DNA from: Ridgeia piscesae
Taxonomy: Eukaryota > Annelida > Polychaeta > Sabellida > Siboglinidae
Length of the DNA: 64,000 nt
NCBI GenBank assembly: GCA_025642075.2
Contig: JAODUO010000071.1
Location: forward strand, 498,501 to 562,500
Direction: 5' to 3'
Shown here: in pieces, positions 13,001 to 21,245 of the stretch
Position numbering within the stretch: position 1 is the first letter of the stretch
Layout of the letters: each line of letters starts with the position of its first letter
Made by a program: the position numbers and the translations under genes
The notes under the pieces: generated by a model
What the model was told of the DNA's origin: nothing
Databases searched by the model: none
The model's input: the letters and a program-made list of their open reading frames with translations, nothing else

Positions 13001-16000
13001 TGTCCTTGACAATATGGCAATGGATATTGCATTTTTTTTAAATCATCTAATTTAACAACATATTTTGTTTAAAGATGAGTTTTTCTTAAGAGCTCTTTAT
13101 CTTAGTGAAATGATCCCCAAATATATCAACCAAGAAGTTGTCCTGCTCACAATCTTTTTGTTTTGCGAATATTTAATCAATTTTCTCTGAAACAAGATGT
13201 ATTTAGCAAAAACAAAATGAGATGTTGCTTTAGTAAGGTAGACCTTCGTGTAACAAAGTAGATATCATTACAGTGTGAGGACCGAGAAATCGTCTCCATA
13301 CCTTGCTGCAATATGGGTCGGGAACTTCAACAAAGTCACGCTGCAGTGGCGCCACCGCGGTGTCGGTGAGGTACTCCATCAACGTCATAACGGCAGACAT
13401 CTTGTAGAACTCCTGCACAGAATATTTACAGCGACGTGAATAATGTAAATTTATGATTTTATTAATCAACCTTTCTACAATTTCCAATAATTAATTACAG
13501 GATGATATGAGATAATGTTTGTGTTGTTCCTGTAACGGCTAAGTCCTATTCTTATTTATTATCATTGTCATTGTAATTTATTGCCAGTGTTTCCAGACTG
13601 CTGGGATTGCCTTTCTCCCAACTGCTTTCTTCTGCCAGGCACGGTCCTGAGGTTCCCGTGGGTTGACAACCATCAGATTCAATTCTGCAAACACCGCGTC
13701 CTTCCAGGTCTCCCTTGGCCTGCCGTCAGGAGTTGTTCCCTCAACAAATAACTTTGTACAGTGTTTTATCCAGCGTGGACCATCATTTTGCTCTAAATGT
13801 ATATTAAAAATAAGTGTTCATCAACACATTCTTACATATTATTAATTAACATCCCATAATTATAGATCGGAGATATGGTGAAGTACACTTACAAGAATAC
13901 AGGACATTCATCAATAAATGCCTGCACAGAATCCTACACCTGGAGTGGACAGACAAGGTAACCAACACTACAGAATCCTACACCTGGAGTGGACAGACAA
14001 GGTAACCAACACTACAGAATCCTACACCTGGAGTGGACAGACAAGGTAACCAACACTACAGAATCCTACACCTGGAGTGGACAGACAAGGTAACCAACAC
14101 TACAGAATCCTACACCTGGAGTGGACAGACAAGGTAACCAACACTACAGAATCCTACACCTGGAGTGGACAGACAAGGTATCCAACACTACACTCTGGAA
14201 ACCAAACAACTACCAACAGAAAATTAAATAAAGAAGTAAAAATGGAGGTGGATAGGACATACACTCAGGAAACCTCCAGAAACCATCACTTGTCAAGCCA
14301 TCCCCCAGGGAAGAGGTAGGCCACGGAACACCTGGCAAAGAGACACAGAAAGGGAAACAAAAGAGATGGGTACACCAGGAGAGATATGGAGAGGATGGCC
14401 ACGGACAGAAAACAGAGGCGTTCCTTGGTCGATGGCCCTATGCTCCCAGCAAGCAAACAGGCATAACTAAAGTAAATAAGTATTAATTAATATTTAATAT
14501 GAACTTATAGTGGCAGGAATTACTGGCAGGCACTATATTCCACTTTACTATTGGTGGAAATCCAAATGAGAACTAAGGGAAAGTGCACTTTCGGAAAGGC
14601 CAGAATTAACTGTGATAACTTTAAAACTCGTACCTTTGCCTTGGCAATCCTCCATGCTATCTTCACCATGCCGTGTTCTTCATCATCTGAAGGAAACAGA
14701 ACAACCTCCTCGACTGAGGCTTCCAGGGGTGGAACTGTAGACTGCCACGGTCTCTTGTAGGGAGGCAAGCTTCCCTAAAAGAATAATACCATAACAAACT
14801 GCATATTACATTTTAGCTAAAACATATACGTATGCAGAAAAACAGTATCCCTATTTATATCTTCATCTAGACTTGGATTGAGAGTATTTAGGAAAAGAAT
14901 AAAACAAATTATAAGCAAGTCAGGATTACAGATTTTCAAAGTATGTAATTGCATTGATGAAAGGACATCAGTTATGTATGAGTCATCAGAACCAAGAGAA
15001 TAGAGACTCAGAACACCCATACAAAAAGTTGTCAATTATATAAGCTGACACGTGGAGTGCCGTAAGTTTAACCATACTTAATAAATAAATGATGATACAT
15101 GGCTAAAAGCTGTGGTGCATGTTTATTGAAGCAGTTGAAGACATCAATTATAATTTAAACACAGCCATTTTGCAAGATGCTGAAAAACATTCTTGTGTCT
15201 ACTTGAGAGAGATGGTGCTGACGATATGAAAAGCAGTCTACCTTAGAGACAATCTTCTCCTCAAAAGGTTTGATGGCAGGAAACACCTGGGACCCGTCTA
15301 CCTGGCCAGCGATGACAACGCAGAGATTCTCAGGGCGGTAGAACTCCTTGTGGTAGTTACACACCTGACAACACACAGGTCAGTGGAACACAGTGTAAAC
15401 AACACACCTGACAACACACAGGTCAGTGGAACACAGTGTAAACAACACACCTGACAACACACAGGTCAGTGGAACACACCATAAACAACACACCTGACAA
15501 CACACAGCAGTGAACACAGTGTAAACAACACACCTGACAACACAGGCAGCTCAGTGGAACACACTATAAACAACACACCTGAAACACAAGTCAGTGAAAC
15601 ACAGTGTAAACAACACCCTGACAACACACAGGTCAGTGGAACAACCATAAACAACACACCTGACTGACACACAGGATGTGGAACACATGTAAACAACACA
15701 CTGACAAACAGTCTTTGAAGCCTTCATGAAACACACACCTGATATCAAGCAGGTCAGGGAATACAGTCGTAAACAACACACCTGCCCAAAATCAGTAACC
15801 AGTGTAAACATTTACCCTGACATAACTATGAAAACCATAAACAACAACCTGCAACAAACAGGTCAGTGGAACACAGTGTAAACAACACACCTGACAACAC
15901 ACAGGTCAGTGGAACACACCATAAACAACACACCTGACAACACACAGGTCAGTGGAACACAGTGTAAACAACACACCTGACAACACACAGGTCAGTGGAA

Positions 16001-19000
16001 CACACCATAAACAACACACCTGACAACACACAGGTCAGTGGAACACAGTGTAAACAACACACCTGACAACACACAGGTCAGTGGAACACACCATAAACAA
16101 CACACCTGACAACACACAGGTCAGTGGAACACACCATAAACAACACACCTGACAACACACAGGTCAGTGGAACACACCATAAACAACACACCTGACAACA
16201 CATGCAGCTCAGTGGAACACAGTGTAAACAACACACCTGACAACACACAGGTCAGTGGAACACACCATAAACAACACACCTGACAACACATGCAGCTCAG
16301 TGGAACACAGTGTAAACAACACACCTGACAACACACAGGTCAGTGGAACACACCATAAACAACACACCTGACAACACATGCAGCTCAGTGGAACACAGTG
16401 TAAACAACACACCTGACAACACACACTGCAGTGAAACACAGTGAAAACAACACATCTGACCTGACAACACAGGCAGCTCAGCGGAACACACTATAAACAA
16501 CACACTTGGGAACACAAACGTCAGTGAAACACAGTGTAAACAACACACCTGATAACACATGCAGGTCTGTGGAACAGACCATAAACAACACACACCTCAG
16601 CTGAGCACTAAGGATGGGACAAAATTCGATTCGTAATCAAAATTTCAAATATTTGAGCCTTTTTCTGCTATTCAATTTGATATTCGAAGCTAGATAAATG
16701 AATATCGCTCGAATATTTTACTTCATGTCCTCCGCCGCAAAATCAGTCCTAGGCGATCATTTACTTTCTGACGTAACTATGAAAACAACAACATGCAACC
16801 GCCGAACTATTCCTCATGTATCTTATATACATATACACACACTAGGTTTACAAAATCAAATCACTAACATCACTAAAACAAATAAAATTCACAAAACAAA
16901 CTCGCCAGAAACGCGGTGTCATCAAGTCATCGGCTCGGGTTCGTTATGTAGCTCTATGATTTTCTGTAATATTGGTATTGTGTTGAAGAGTCTTTTGTTA
17001 GCCTTGTCCAGTTAAGGTTTAAGGTTAGGATTTATGGTAAGAATAGCATTAATTAAAGTTGGATTATGGTTAGGGTTATTTTAGGGTTAGGATAAAACCA
17101 GAATTTGTGAATGTCATTTATGTAACGACACCATGATAAATTACGGGTCACCTAAATTACTGATTTTACGGTAACGATTGTCTACACGCAGCCGCCACAA
17201 ATCATTTCTGGTTATGTGTGAGTTTGTTTGATTAATTTTATTCTTTACAGGAATTTAAAGGATTTCATTTTGTAACCTGGTGTGCGTATAAGTACATAAG
17301 TAATGTGAGGAGAAGTTTGGGGGCTGTAAGAATTTGTTTTCATGGATATGCACGAGTCAACAAACTTGTCCAAGCTTTGAAACAGCAGCACAGGGTTTCA
17401 ACCTGGGTTCTCTCGACTGAGGGTCTATTGCGCTAGCCACTGAACAGGCTTCAATTTATAACGGAGTCCGTAAATCCAAGAGAAGTTGTTTCTTCTGCAG
17501 ACACCTCATATGTCCCTTGGTAGGAATCCATGTGACTTCTTAATTTTATAAAGATAATAGTAGGTAAAACAAAAGGTCTTCATATATATATTGTCAGTTA
17601 TGCTTTGAAAATTGGTGTTACACATGTGTTTGGAATTAATTTCAGTTTAGGTCTTAATACGCACCTCGACTGGCTTGGCAAACGATTTATGACTGGCAAA
17701 AATGTCATCCTGCATAAAGCCATGGTGTGCTGGGCCACCATGTTCAACAAACAGAAAAGCAGAGACAACACTGACCAATGACCAGTCACTGTCCAGTGTC
17801 CACCCACCTTGCGATGAGACGTGCTAGTGCGCAGGTTCTCAAGCATGCCGCCCGTCTCAGACTTGTAGCCGCACGCCCCGGGGTACATAGCCCGGATCAG
17901 GGCGAGGTGGGTGCGGTTCTCCCCCGTGTTCTCACACCCCTGCATCTCACAGTACACCACCCCCGCGTCCTCCCCCTCCCGGTTGACATGGTGCACCTCC
18001 GTAACGTAGGCCGACTCCTGTTGCGGAGATTCACAAGAAAATGACAAGTCAATATTCAACAGAATCACCCACAACACAGTTAGTGAATGTTTAAAGCAAC
18101 AGTGTTTGTTCCTCTACATGGATTCTGTAATTTGTGACTGGAAGTCTGCTGCATAGAGTGTGGAAAAAACGAACATCAATGGATATAGCAGTCAACTCAG
18201 CACACTTTGGCAATATTAAAAAATAACGATTGATGAATATGGTGTCAATTTTATTGTCATTGGTCAGTTGATATATACCTAGTTTAAAATGTTCTTGTAT
18301 CAGAAATAAACAACATAGATTATAAAAATAGGAGACTAATAATGATACACTTGATGCATCAGAAACTGGGAATTGGTAGAACAATCAACCACCCCACTCC
18401 ATATATTACACCTTTATTTTTTTTAGAAAAGCCTGTTTCTTTACTAATATGAATGCCTCCTTAGGCATTATTTACCTCACAAGATGGAGATTTATGGATG
18501 TCATCTGTGACTCCGAAATGTGTTAGTAATATAAAACATTATACATAATATAACTTTTACTTGATGGACTGATTTGCAAAAGTTATCTTATAAACAAAGC
18601 CAAATACTAGTAATACGTTAAATATCAACATGATAAATATTATGTTGTATGATTGGTATCATAAAAGTTACACTACAAAATTACACTATGCCCGAGTACT
18701 CACGGTCAGCGTTGGATAGAGCACATGGTCAAGATAGATTGGGAGGAGATTCATGAAGCCCTCTGCTCCAGCCGTTGTCATCGTGTAGCACGTATGGTCA
18801 GTGTCAGTCCAAGCGTTTGTCCCCGATGCGAGGCATCGGTTGGCCAAAAGGTCAAGGACACCCTGGGTACATAACAATAAATATAATGCCAACAGATTGG
18901 TTATGTAACAACATGAACACTTGGAAAATACTGATTCATCAAGGAGAACAATAATATACATTTTTTAAACACAACTTCTTACTTCTTATGTAGTGCAATC

Positions 19001-21245
19001 AATAGTGCTCAAAGCACATTACACTTTACTCCCTGAGCACCATCTCAACTTATCTGTGTCTGGGAAGTATTCAGCCATGCAGCAATTAACGTGCGATGAC
19101 TACTTGTACACAAATATCCACCACTGTCTACAGCCAAGTAGTCATTCATCAGAACAGCAAGGATTCGAACACGGGTAATGAAATATTACCATAACATACA
19201 TGAAATAATACATTTATTAAATATGTTCATTTGTCACCATAGAATTATTCACCTACCTTGTATGGATACTTCTCACTACCCATGAACACAAGGTGCTCAA
19301 GGGTATGGGGCAATCCGTCATCATCATGGGCCTCCGTTGCTACAACAAACAACATATTGGAATGTTCACTAGGCCATGTGTACTTTGGCAAAGCTGAAAT
19401 TGCCGTAATTGTTATTGTATTGGAGTATGGTCGGAATGCCCCTCTGCCTGAATGCCCCAGTCGCAATGCCCCTACTGCCTAGTCGCAATGCCCCAATCGC
19501 AAAGTCGCAATGCTCCAACCGTGAAGTCACAATGCACCCACATTTTAGAACACCCTGGTCGCAATGCTACACTTTTGGACGGAATGCCCCACTTTCGTGA
19601 TAGTCGTTTTTTAATGTTAGGATTTTAATGTTGTTATCGCCATGCGTTCCAGTTGTACTGCGGCAATATATATATATATATGTGTGTGTGCTTTGGCAAC
19701 TTAAATTTTGTTATTTATTCTAGTGAGTAGATACTTCTAAAGCAAATTATGTTGTTTGTTGTCTTGATTTGTATATAGACAGCAATTAGATATAACTGGT
19801 CCGCTGCTGTCATTGTTTCATTGAGTGTATACTTCTAACGCGAAGTCTGTTGTTTGTGTGTTTGTTGTCTTGATGTGTATAAATACAGCGCAAATGTGTG
19901 AAGAGACGCACTGAGCTAACTGCCTCGCTGCTCTGTCATTGTTCCGTTGAGCAGATACTTCTAAAGCAAATTGTGTTGTTTGCCGTCTTCATGTGAACAA
20001 AGACAGCACAAAATTTTTTTTATGTGTGAATTGAAGATCGATATATACGCTCTGAGATCACTTTAATTTCACCTAACTATGAAAATGACAACCAACCATG
20101 CTATCTTTTATACATATACTGTAAGTTACTAAATTTTAATGACTTTCATTACTGAAACAAATAATATTGTGACAGTCGGTATATCTGTTCAGTAACGAGC
20201 GACTCTAATTTTTTTAAACCAACATTTCTGCTAACGTTAAATTAACGTTAGATTAACGTTAGCATGCTGTCTGGGTTGCTACGTGACTGATAATTACTAT
20301 TTGTAATCAATATTAATTTTCATGATAGGTTTGACAACCGCACGAAGAGGAAACATATACGGAGAAATATACGCAGACAAAACATAAATTCAGTTATACG
20401 TTCAATAATGTACAGATAATCAACGAAATGTAATTTTTTTTAATTCATTATACATTTAATTATGTAATGTTGTAAGGTGTATTATTGTATTATATATTAT
20501 ATACATAAGTTTGACAATAATAAAATCACTGGGGCATTCCGACCAAAAGTGGTGTATTGCGACTTCGGGGTTGGAGCATTGCGACTTCACGGTTGGGGCA
20601 TTGCAACTAGGTTTGGGGCATTCCGGTCGTGGGGCATCCAGGCAGAGGGGCATTCTGACTATAATTCATTGTATTGACTACTGGTTCTGAGGCCGGCTTG
20701 AGCTGCGAACTATAACACACCAATGGTCCCCAGTCACACAAAACGGTAGCTACCTGTGACATGGAACAAGCAATCACTGAAATGTGGATTGTGATGCTTT
20801 AGATATGGCAGTCATACAGGCGAACTTTTATATTCTGACTTCTGAACTACCTGGTAACCATGAAAACGGCCTGATACAGCCGCCAAATTTCTCTTCACAT
20901 CTTACATACATTATTTTAGGCTACAAAATAACATCATTTAAATGTCTCTGACGAATAAGTAAGAAAAAATCTTCAACCAAAGCGGTTATCCTAACCCTAA
21001 ACTATGGTAATCACAGAGGTATTTGTAGCCACTGGTGTTGGGTTGCGGTTTGCATTGTTTCTCTGTATTATCGCTCACAAATATATCCACTCACCCAAGC
21101 AAAAGTAGCCATTTACCAACGGTCCTTCAACCTGTGCAATCACAACAGTTATTCCGGTAACATTCGACCGATATTTGTATACTGGCACGACACCGTTACA
21201 TTTGCCAGAATATAACAAATCGAACTCTTCGAACTTTTCCGCCAT
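886..21245 (-). CDS. M16-family zinc metallopeptidase, C05D11.1-like (22 exons, 3' end off window)
   Basis: Large M16 metallopeptidase related to the uncharacterized nematode protein C05D11.1 and more distantly to presequence protease; family knowledge suggests a peptidase chamber that degrades short peptides, but the substrate of this subfamily is not known to me. Joining exons 21095-21245, 19257-19339, 18704-18862, 17808-18017, 15242-15364, 14634-14774, 13302-13412, 12691-12782, 11815-11917, 11334-11408, 10619-10729, 10197-10340, 9183-9365, 8385-8487, 7736-7866, 6490-6670, 5970-6067, 5283-5446, 4203-4436, 2729-2822, 2064-2224 and 886-1038 gives 3005 nt, open throughout, all with GT-AG junctions. 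The inverted zinc motif H62-T-L-E65-H66 is intact, and E155 in VVYCEMQG is the likely third ligand. There is no obvious signal peptide or membrane segment. At 1001 residues it is close to full family length; the last exon begins left of position 886 and was not found. The start has G at -3 and +4. Confidence 0.93.
1410..2010. mobile_element. piggyBac-type MITE (593 bp plus TTAA duplication)
   Basis: Flanked by TTAA at 1410-1413 and 2007-2010. Terminal inverted repeats start CCCTGCGACC on the left and CCCTGAGACC (reverse complement) on the right. A perfect 18-bp palindrome, GGGCCGATTAATCGGCCC, sits just inside the left end at 1425-1442. There is no transposase frame, so it is non-autonomous. 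It lies in the intron between exons 21 and 22. Confidence 0.85.
2064..2224 (-). CDS. M16 peptidase exon 21 (residues 898-950, phase 2 out)
   Basis: DGYVDGSTPFSPIEMESCKS ... LLTYFKGVNMEYN. Acceptor CCTCAG|GAT, donor CA|GTAGGT. Reading past the donor hits TAG at once; splicing to the A of exon 22 restores Gln. Confidence 0.92.
2333..2640 (-). mobile_element. tRNA-derived SINE, copy 1
   Basis: Minus-oriented copy: tRNA-like head at the high-coordinate end, body motifs GCTGGATGCTTCCCAGAGAA and CAATTAATGC, tail with GTGTAAACTGCTTTGAGCAA. It shares the whole length with the copy at 3655-3957. The head has decayed (box B-like GGTTCTC lost to drift). Confidence 0.85.
2729..2822 (-). CDS. M16 peptidase exon 20 (residues 866-897)
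   Basis: SMFLKPESGLLYFVLYKSSH and AASAYKVAKQIV. Acceptor TTGCAG|C, donor GTT|GTAAGT. Confidence 0.93.
2990..3188 (-). mobile_element. hAT-like MITE end fragment
   Basis: Reverse-complement of the left end of the element at 26944-27707: shared ATGACACA, TTACTAGTCCGCCCTTAT and terminal TTCTACCCCTG. The other end was not found, so the copy is truncated. Confidence 0.75.
3329..3375. repeat. Degenerate ACACG/ATACG microsatellite
   Basis: Imperfect 5-bp repeats, CGACACGACACGACAC with ATACG variants. Confidence 0.8.
3655..3957 (-). mobile_element. tRNA-derived SINE, copy 2
   Basis: Most complete copy. On the minus strand it reads a tRNA-like head with GAGAACCTGGGTTCGATCC (pol III box B type GGTTCGATCC), then the body (TGGCTGTGGACATTGGTGG; GCGTGGCTGGATGCTTCCCA) and a tail AAATGCTTTGAGCAATCCTG. 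It lies in the intron between exons 19 and 20. Confidence 0.88.
4203..4436 (-). CDS. M16 peptidase exon 19 (residues 788-865, phase 2 both ends)
   Basis: 78 codons, RPTVKRAVDFITSDPAAPAG ... MWRQIRGLGLAYHY. Acceptor CCAG|ACC, donor AG|GTGGGT. The 'GPMWRQIRGLGLAY' block resembles the R/Y substrate-binding region of the M16 C-terminal half. Confidence 0.94.
4795..5274. repeat. 25-bp minisatellite abutting exon 18 donor
   Basis: About 19 units of AAGCCTGTCAACTGAGAACA + CATTT with single-base variants (GATAAC/GAGAAC/GAGAAG). It ends 9 bases from the exon 18 donor at 5282. Confidence 0.93.
5283..5446 (-). CDS. M16 peptidase exon 18 (residues 734-787, phase 2 out)
   Basis: VVTDMTKLQQLLTQPCNIRI ... 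FLPAGVNPGGE. Acceptor ACCAG|GTG, donor AG|GTGAGG. A 25-bp minisatellite begins 9 bases inside the intron. Confidence 0.92.
5970..6067 (-). CDS. M16 peptidase exon 17 (residues 701-733)
   Basis: SSNMCISTMMRQQTFLGQLL then TKLQSDDPDTAKQ. Acceptor TCGTAG|CG, donor CAG|GTTAGG. Confidence 0.9.
6490..6670 (-). CDS. M16 peptidase exon 16 (residues 641-700, phase 1 out)
   Basis: VELEKYTKGVQWLQELLYAV ... AVMRNMLFSK, then T|GTAAAT. This donor is inferred from phase: it makes Ser with the CG that opens exon 17; reading on reaches a stop after 8 codons. Confidence 0.9.
6671..7735. other. Intron 15 of the peptidase gene; no further gene seen
   Basis: AT-rich intronic sequence. The only structure noticed is a short TTTGCTAC tandem at about 7593-7627. 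Confidence 0.6.
7736..7866 (-). CDS. M16 peptidase exon 15 (residues 597-640)
   Basis: Split Glu codon, then LVSHEDIIAELAADTVHTAT ... FSEIVCIELK. Acceptor CTGCAG|AG, donor AAG|GTGTGT. Confidence 0.93.
7885..7990 (-). mobile_element. SINE fragment, internally deleted
   Basis: Carries the SINE tail (TCCTCAGGATTGCTCAAAGC) joined directly to body sequence (CTGTGAACTGGAGCGATGCA), so the middle is missing. Confidence 0.7.
8040..8350. repeat. Dispersed hAT-like repeat copy
   Basis: Shares ACTTTCTCACTATGAAAACG, the following TCTTATATACGTACATA block and ATTCGAATTT/ATATTCGATTTG motifs with 16612-16900, 20030-20170 and 20820-20960. No transposase frame was seen. Confidence 0.55.
8385..8487 (-). CDS. 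M16 peptidase exon 14 (residues 563-596, phase 1 out)
   Basis: LICLLDTGCLPTDLKPYLPL ... EVIIESSILRNG. Acceptor TGCCAG|TTG, donor G|GTATGT. LLDT...YLPLYLE is a conserved block. Confidence 0.94.
8826..9078 (+). pseudogene. LINE (non-LTR retrotransposon) ORF2 C-terminal remnant
   Basis: Plus-strand translation gives RKRRQGRPRMRWEDWVKRDL, then ERVGGEWRTRAKDRRSWRLV, the conserved GRPR..W..D....W...A.DR..WR tail of non-LTR retrotransposon polyproteins. Only the last ~80 codons remain. Clade not assigned. Confidence 0.75.
9183..9365 (-). CDS. M16 peptidase exon 13 (residues 502-562)
   Basis: 61 codons, VEPPDEMITCVSVPDVKHIQ ... LDDIQTNFVT. Acceptor CCCCAG|GTG, donor ACG|GTCAGT. It opens the second M16 half. 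Confidence 0.93.
9487..9790. mobile_element. pogo/Tigger-like element fragment
   Basis: Begins with CAG after TA and carries GATATAACGCGGTCAGT, AACAATTTGTT and GTAGAAGAA blocks shared with 49107-49320. ATAACG-type ends are typical of pogo/Tigger. The right end is not resolved. Confidence 0.6.
10197..10340 (-). CDS. M16 peptidase exon 12 (residues 454-501, charged linker)
   Basis: 48 codons. Starts IIGDPSQKLMEQMGSAEKER; a Lys/Glu/Gln-rich stretch, probably the linker between the two halves of the M16 chamber. Acceptor TCACAG|ATA, donor GAG|GTATGT. Confidence 0.92.
10619..10729 (-). CDS. M16 peptidase exon 11 (residues 417-453)
   Basis: 37 codons, IQLRLNRVETFRKL ... EFWIQLLNAYFVGTNYVV. Acceptor AACAG|ATA, donor GTG|GTAAGT. 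Confidence 0.93.
10730..11333. other. Intron 10 of the peptidase gene; nothing recognised
   Basis: Unique-looking AT-rich sequence; no coding frame or repeat structure was found. Confidence 0.55.
11334..11408 (-). CDS. M16 peptidase exon 10 (residues 392-416)
   Basis: 25 codons, LEDHPHDTIAFDMIGDFLYG then DTKED. Acceptor TTGTAG|CTG, donor GAC|GTAAGC. Confidence 0.93.
11561..11612. repeat. 52-bp near-perfect hairpin
   Basis: Arms AATGGCAGAATACTTC and GAAGTATTCTGCCATT match exactly over 16 bp; the 20-base loop holds the palindrome GAAGTACTTC. Confidence 0.85.
11815..11917 (-). CDS. M16 peptidase exon 9 (residues 357-391)
   Basis: Completes an Arg codon, then VLELLKKLASGEEVINMTRM and on to QRQILDALSN. 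Acceptor GCCAG|A, donor AAT|GTAAGG. Confidence 0.93.
12058..12190. repeat. ~41-bp triplicate in the exon 8-exon 9 intron
   Basis: Three copies of a unit containing GGACACACATGCTGTGATGC followed by TGGTCCACGAA. Confidence 0.88.
12350..12688. repeat. ACA-rich minisatellite abutting exon 8 donor
   Basis: Interspersed AACAACAACACATGAA units. It reaches within 6 bases of the exon 8 donor. Both strands have long open frames purely because no stop occurs in the unit. Confidence 0.9.
12691..12782 (-). CDS. M16 peptidase exon 8 (residues 327-356, phase 2 out)
   Basis: VGYSIIENADGCVYMSFENV ... TNIKE, ending AG in phase 2. Acceptor AATAG|GTG, donor AG|GTGAGT. The donor runs within a few bases into the ACA-rich array at 12350-12685. 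Confidence 0.93.
12783..13301. other. Intron 7 of the peptidase gene; nothing recognised
   Basis: AT-rich, no repeat or coding evidence. Confidence 0.55.
13302..13412 (-). CDS. M16 peptidase exon 7 (residues 290-326)
   Basis: 37 codons, EFYKMSAVMTLMEYLTDTAV ... VPDPYCSK. Acceptor TGCAG|GAG, donor AAG|GTATGG. TAVAPLQRDFVE is a conserved family block. Confidence 0.94.
13885..14470 (+). pseudogene. LINE ORF2 C-terminal remnant with internal minisatellite
   Basis: Plus-strand frames give FINKCLHRILHLEWTDKVTN, then, after a tandem block and a stop-ridden stretch, KWRW-type 'WRWIGHTLRKPPETITCQAI', 'GRPRNTWQRDTERE' and a final WR..VDGLCSQQ-type end with frameshifts. This is the standard C-terminal domain of an RTE/CR1-like reverse transcriptase polyprotein. 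Several frameshifts and stops make it dead. Confidence 0.82.
13922..14185. repeat. 44-bp minisatellite inside the LINE remnant
   Basis: Six units containing AATCCTACACCTGGAGTGGA then CAGACAAGGTAACCAACACT. The unit is LINE coding sequence (ILHLEWTDKVTNT) that has been amplified. Confidence 0.93.
14634..14774 (-). CDS. M16 peptidase exon 6 (residues 243-289)
   Basis: 47 codons, GSLPPYKRPWQSTVPPLEAS ... MVKIAWRIAKAK. Acceptor TTTTAG|GGA, donor AAG|GTACGA, phase 0. Confidence 0.94.
14775..15241. other. Intron 5 of the peptidase gene; nothing recognised
   Basis: AT-rich, no repeat or coding evidence. Confidence 0.5.
15242..15364 (-). CDS. M16 peptidase exon 5 (residues 202-242)
   Basis: 41 codons, VCNYHKEFYRPENLCVVIAG ... 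FEEKIVSK. Acceptor TGTCAG|GTGTGT, donor AAG|GTAGAC. The acceptor and first 6 exon bases (GTGTGT) are identical to the unit of the 43-bp array that starts at the exon edge. Confidence 0.95.
15361..16600. repeat. 43-bp minisatellite abutting exon 5 acceptor
   Basis: About 28 units with ACCTGACAACACACAGGTCA and a GTGGAACACAGTGTAAACAA half. Read on the minus strand each unit holds TGTCAG|GTGTGT, the exon 5 acceptor. Units at 15480-15850 are irregular, with indels. Confidence 0.95.
16612..16900. repeat. Dispersed hAT-like repeat copy
   Basis: Starts GGGACAAAATTCGATTCG; contains ACTTTCTGACGTAACTATGA and AACAACATGCAACCGCCGAA, shared with copies near 8040, 20030 and 20820. The ATTCGAAT-rich end suggests a hAT-type element. 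Confidence 0.6.
17005..17095. repeat. Degenerate TTAGGG-like stretch
   Basis: GGTTAGGGTTATTTTAGGGT and GGTTTAAGGTTAGG; loosely telomere-like, short and imperfect. Confidence 0.5.
17365..17450 (-). mobile_element. SINE head fragment
   Basis: Minus orientation; shows the tRNA-like head (AACCTGGGTTCTCTCGACTG and GCGCTAGCCAC) only. Confidence 0.7.
17808..18017 (-). CDS. M16 peptidase exon 4 (residues 132-201, likely third zinc ligand)
   Basis: 70 codons, ESAYVTEVHHVN ... GVVYCEMQG ... LENLRTSTSHRK. The Glu of VVYCEMQG (E155) aligns with the NEMKG glutamate of presequence proteases, the third zinc ligand there. Acceptor CAACAG|GAG, donor AAG|GTGGGT. Confidence 0.95.
18018..18703. other. Intron 3 of the peptidase gene; nothing recognised
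   Basis: AT-rich intronic sequence without a visible repeat or frame. Confidence 0.5.
18704..18862 (-). CDS. M16 peptidase exon 3 (residues 79-131)
   Basis: 53 codons, GVLDLLANRCLASGTNAW through YLDHVLYPTLT, the strongly conserved stretch after the zinc motif in this subfamily. Acceptor ACCCAG|GGT, donor ACC|GTGAGT, phase 0 at both ends. Confidence 0.96.
18975..19178 (-). mobile_element. SINE body fragment
   Basis: Minus-oriented tail and body (GTGCTCAAAGCACATTACAC; CACAAATATCCACCACTGTC) ending in GGATTCGAACACGGG, the box B region. Confidence 0.82.
19257..19339 (-). CDS. M16 peptidase exon 2 (residues 51-78, zinc motif)
   Basis: Encodes ATEAHDDDGLPHTLEHLVFM and on to YPYK. It contains the catalytic HxxEH (HTLEH): two His zinc ligands and the Glu that activates water. 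Acceptor TTGTAG, donor AAG|GTAGGT; ends in phase 0. Confidence 0.96.
19428..20661. mobile_element. 1.23-kb inverted-repeat element with GGAATGCCCC ends
   Basis: Left end TGGTCGGAATGCCCCTCTGC matches the reverse complement of the right end (TAGTCAGAATGCCCCTCTGC), and similarity runs on imperfectly for about 150 bp through repeated TCGCAATGCCCC-type units. TA flanks both ends, suggesting a TA target duplication. No transposase frame. Inside are three ~110-bp copies containing ATACTTCTAA and GTTGTTTGTTGTCTTGAT (19720-20010) and AACGTTA repeats near 20230. Confidence 0.75.
20820..20960. repeat. Dispersed hAT-like repeat copy, short
   Basis: AACCATGAAAACGGCCTGAT and the CATCTTACATACATTATTTT block match the family at 16612-16900. 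Confidence 0.45.
21095..21245 (-). CDS. M16 peptidase exon 1 (residues 1-50, phase 1 out)
   Basis: Begins MAEKFEEFDLLYSGK and ends with NGYFCL before GGTGAGTGG. Another ATG lies 5 bases upstream in a different frame; only the one at 21243-21245 continues into the conserved N-terminal strand (VYKYRSNVTGITVVIA). The last base of the exon makes an Ala codon with exon 2. Confidence 0.93.

Noticed and set aside
17005..17095. Interstitial telomere
   Set aside because: Only a few imperfect TTAGGG-like words; too short and degenerate.
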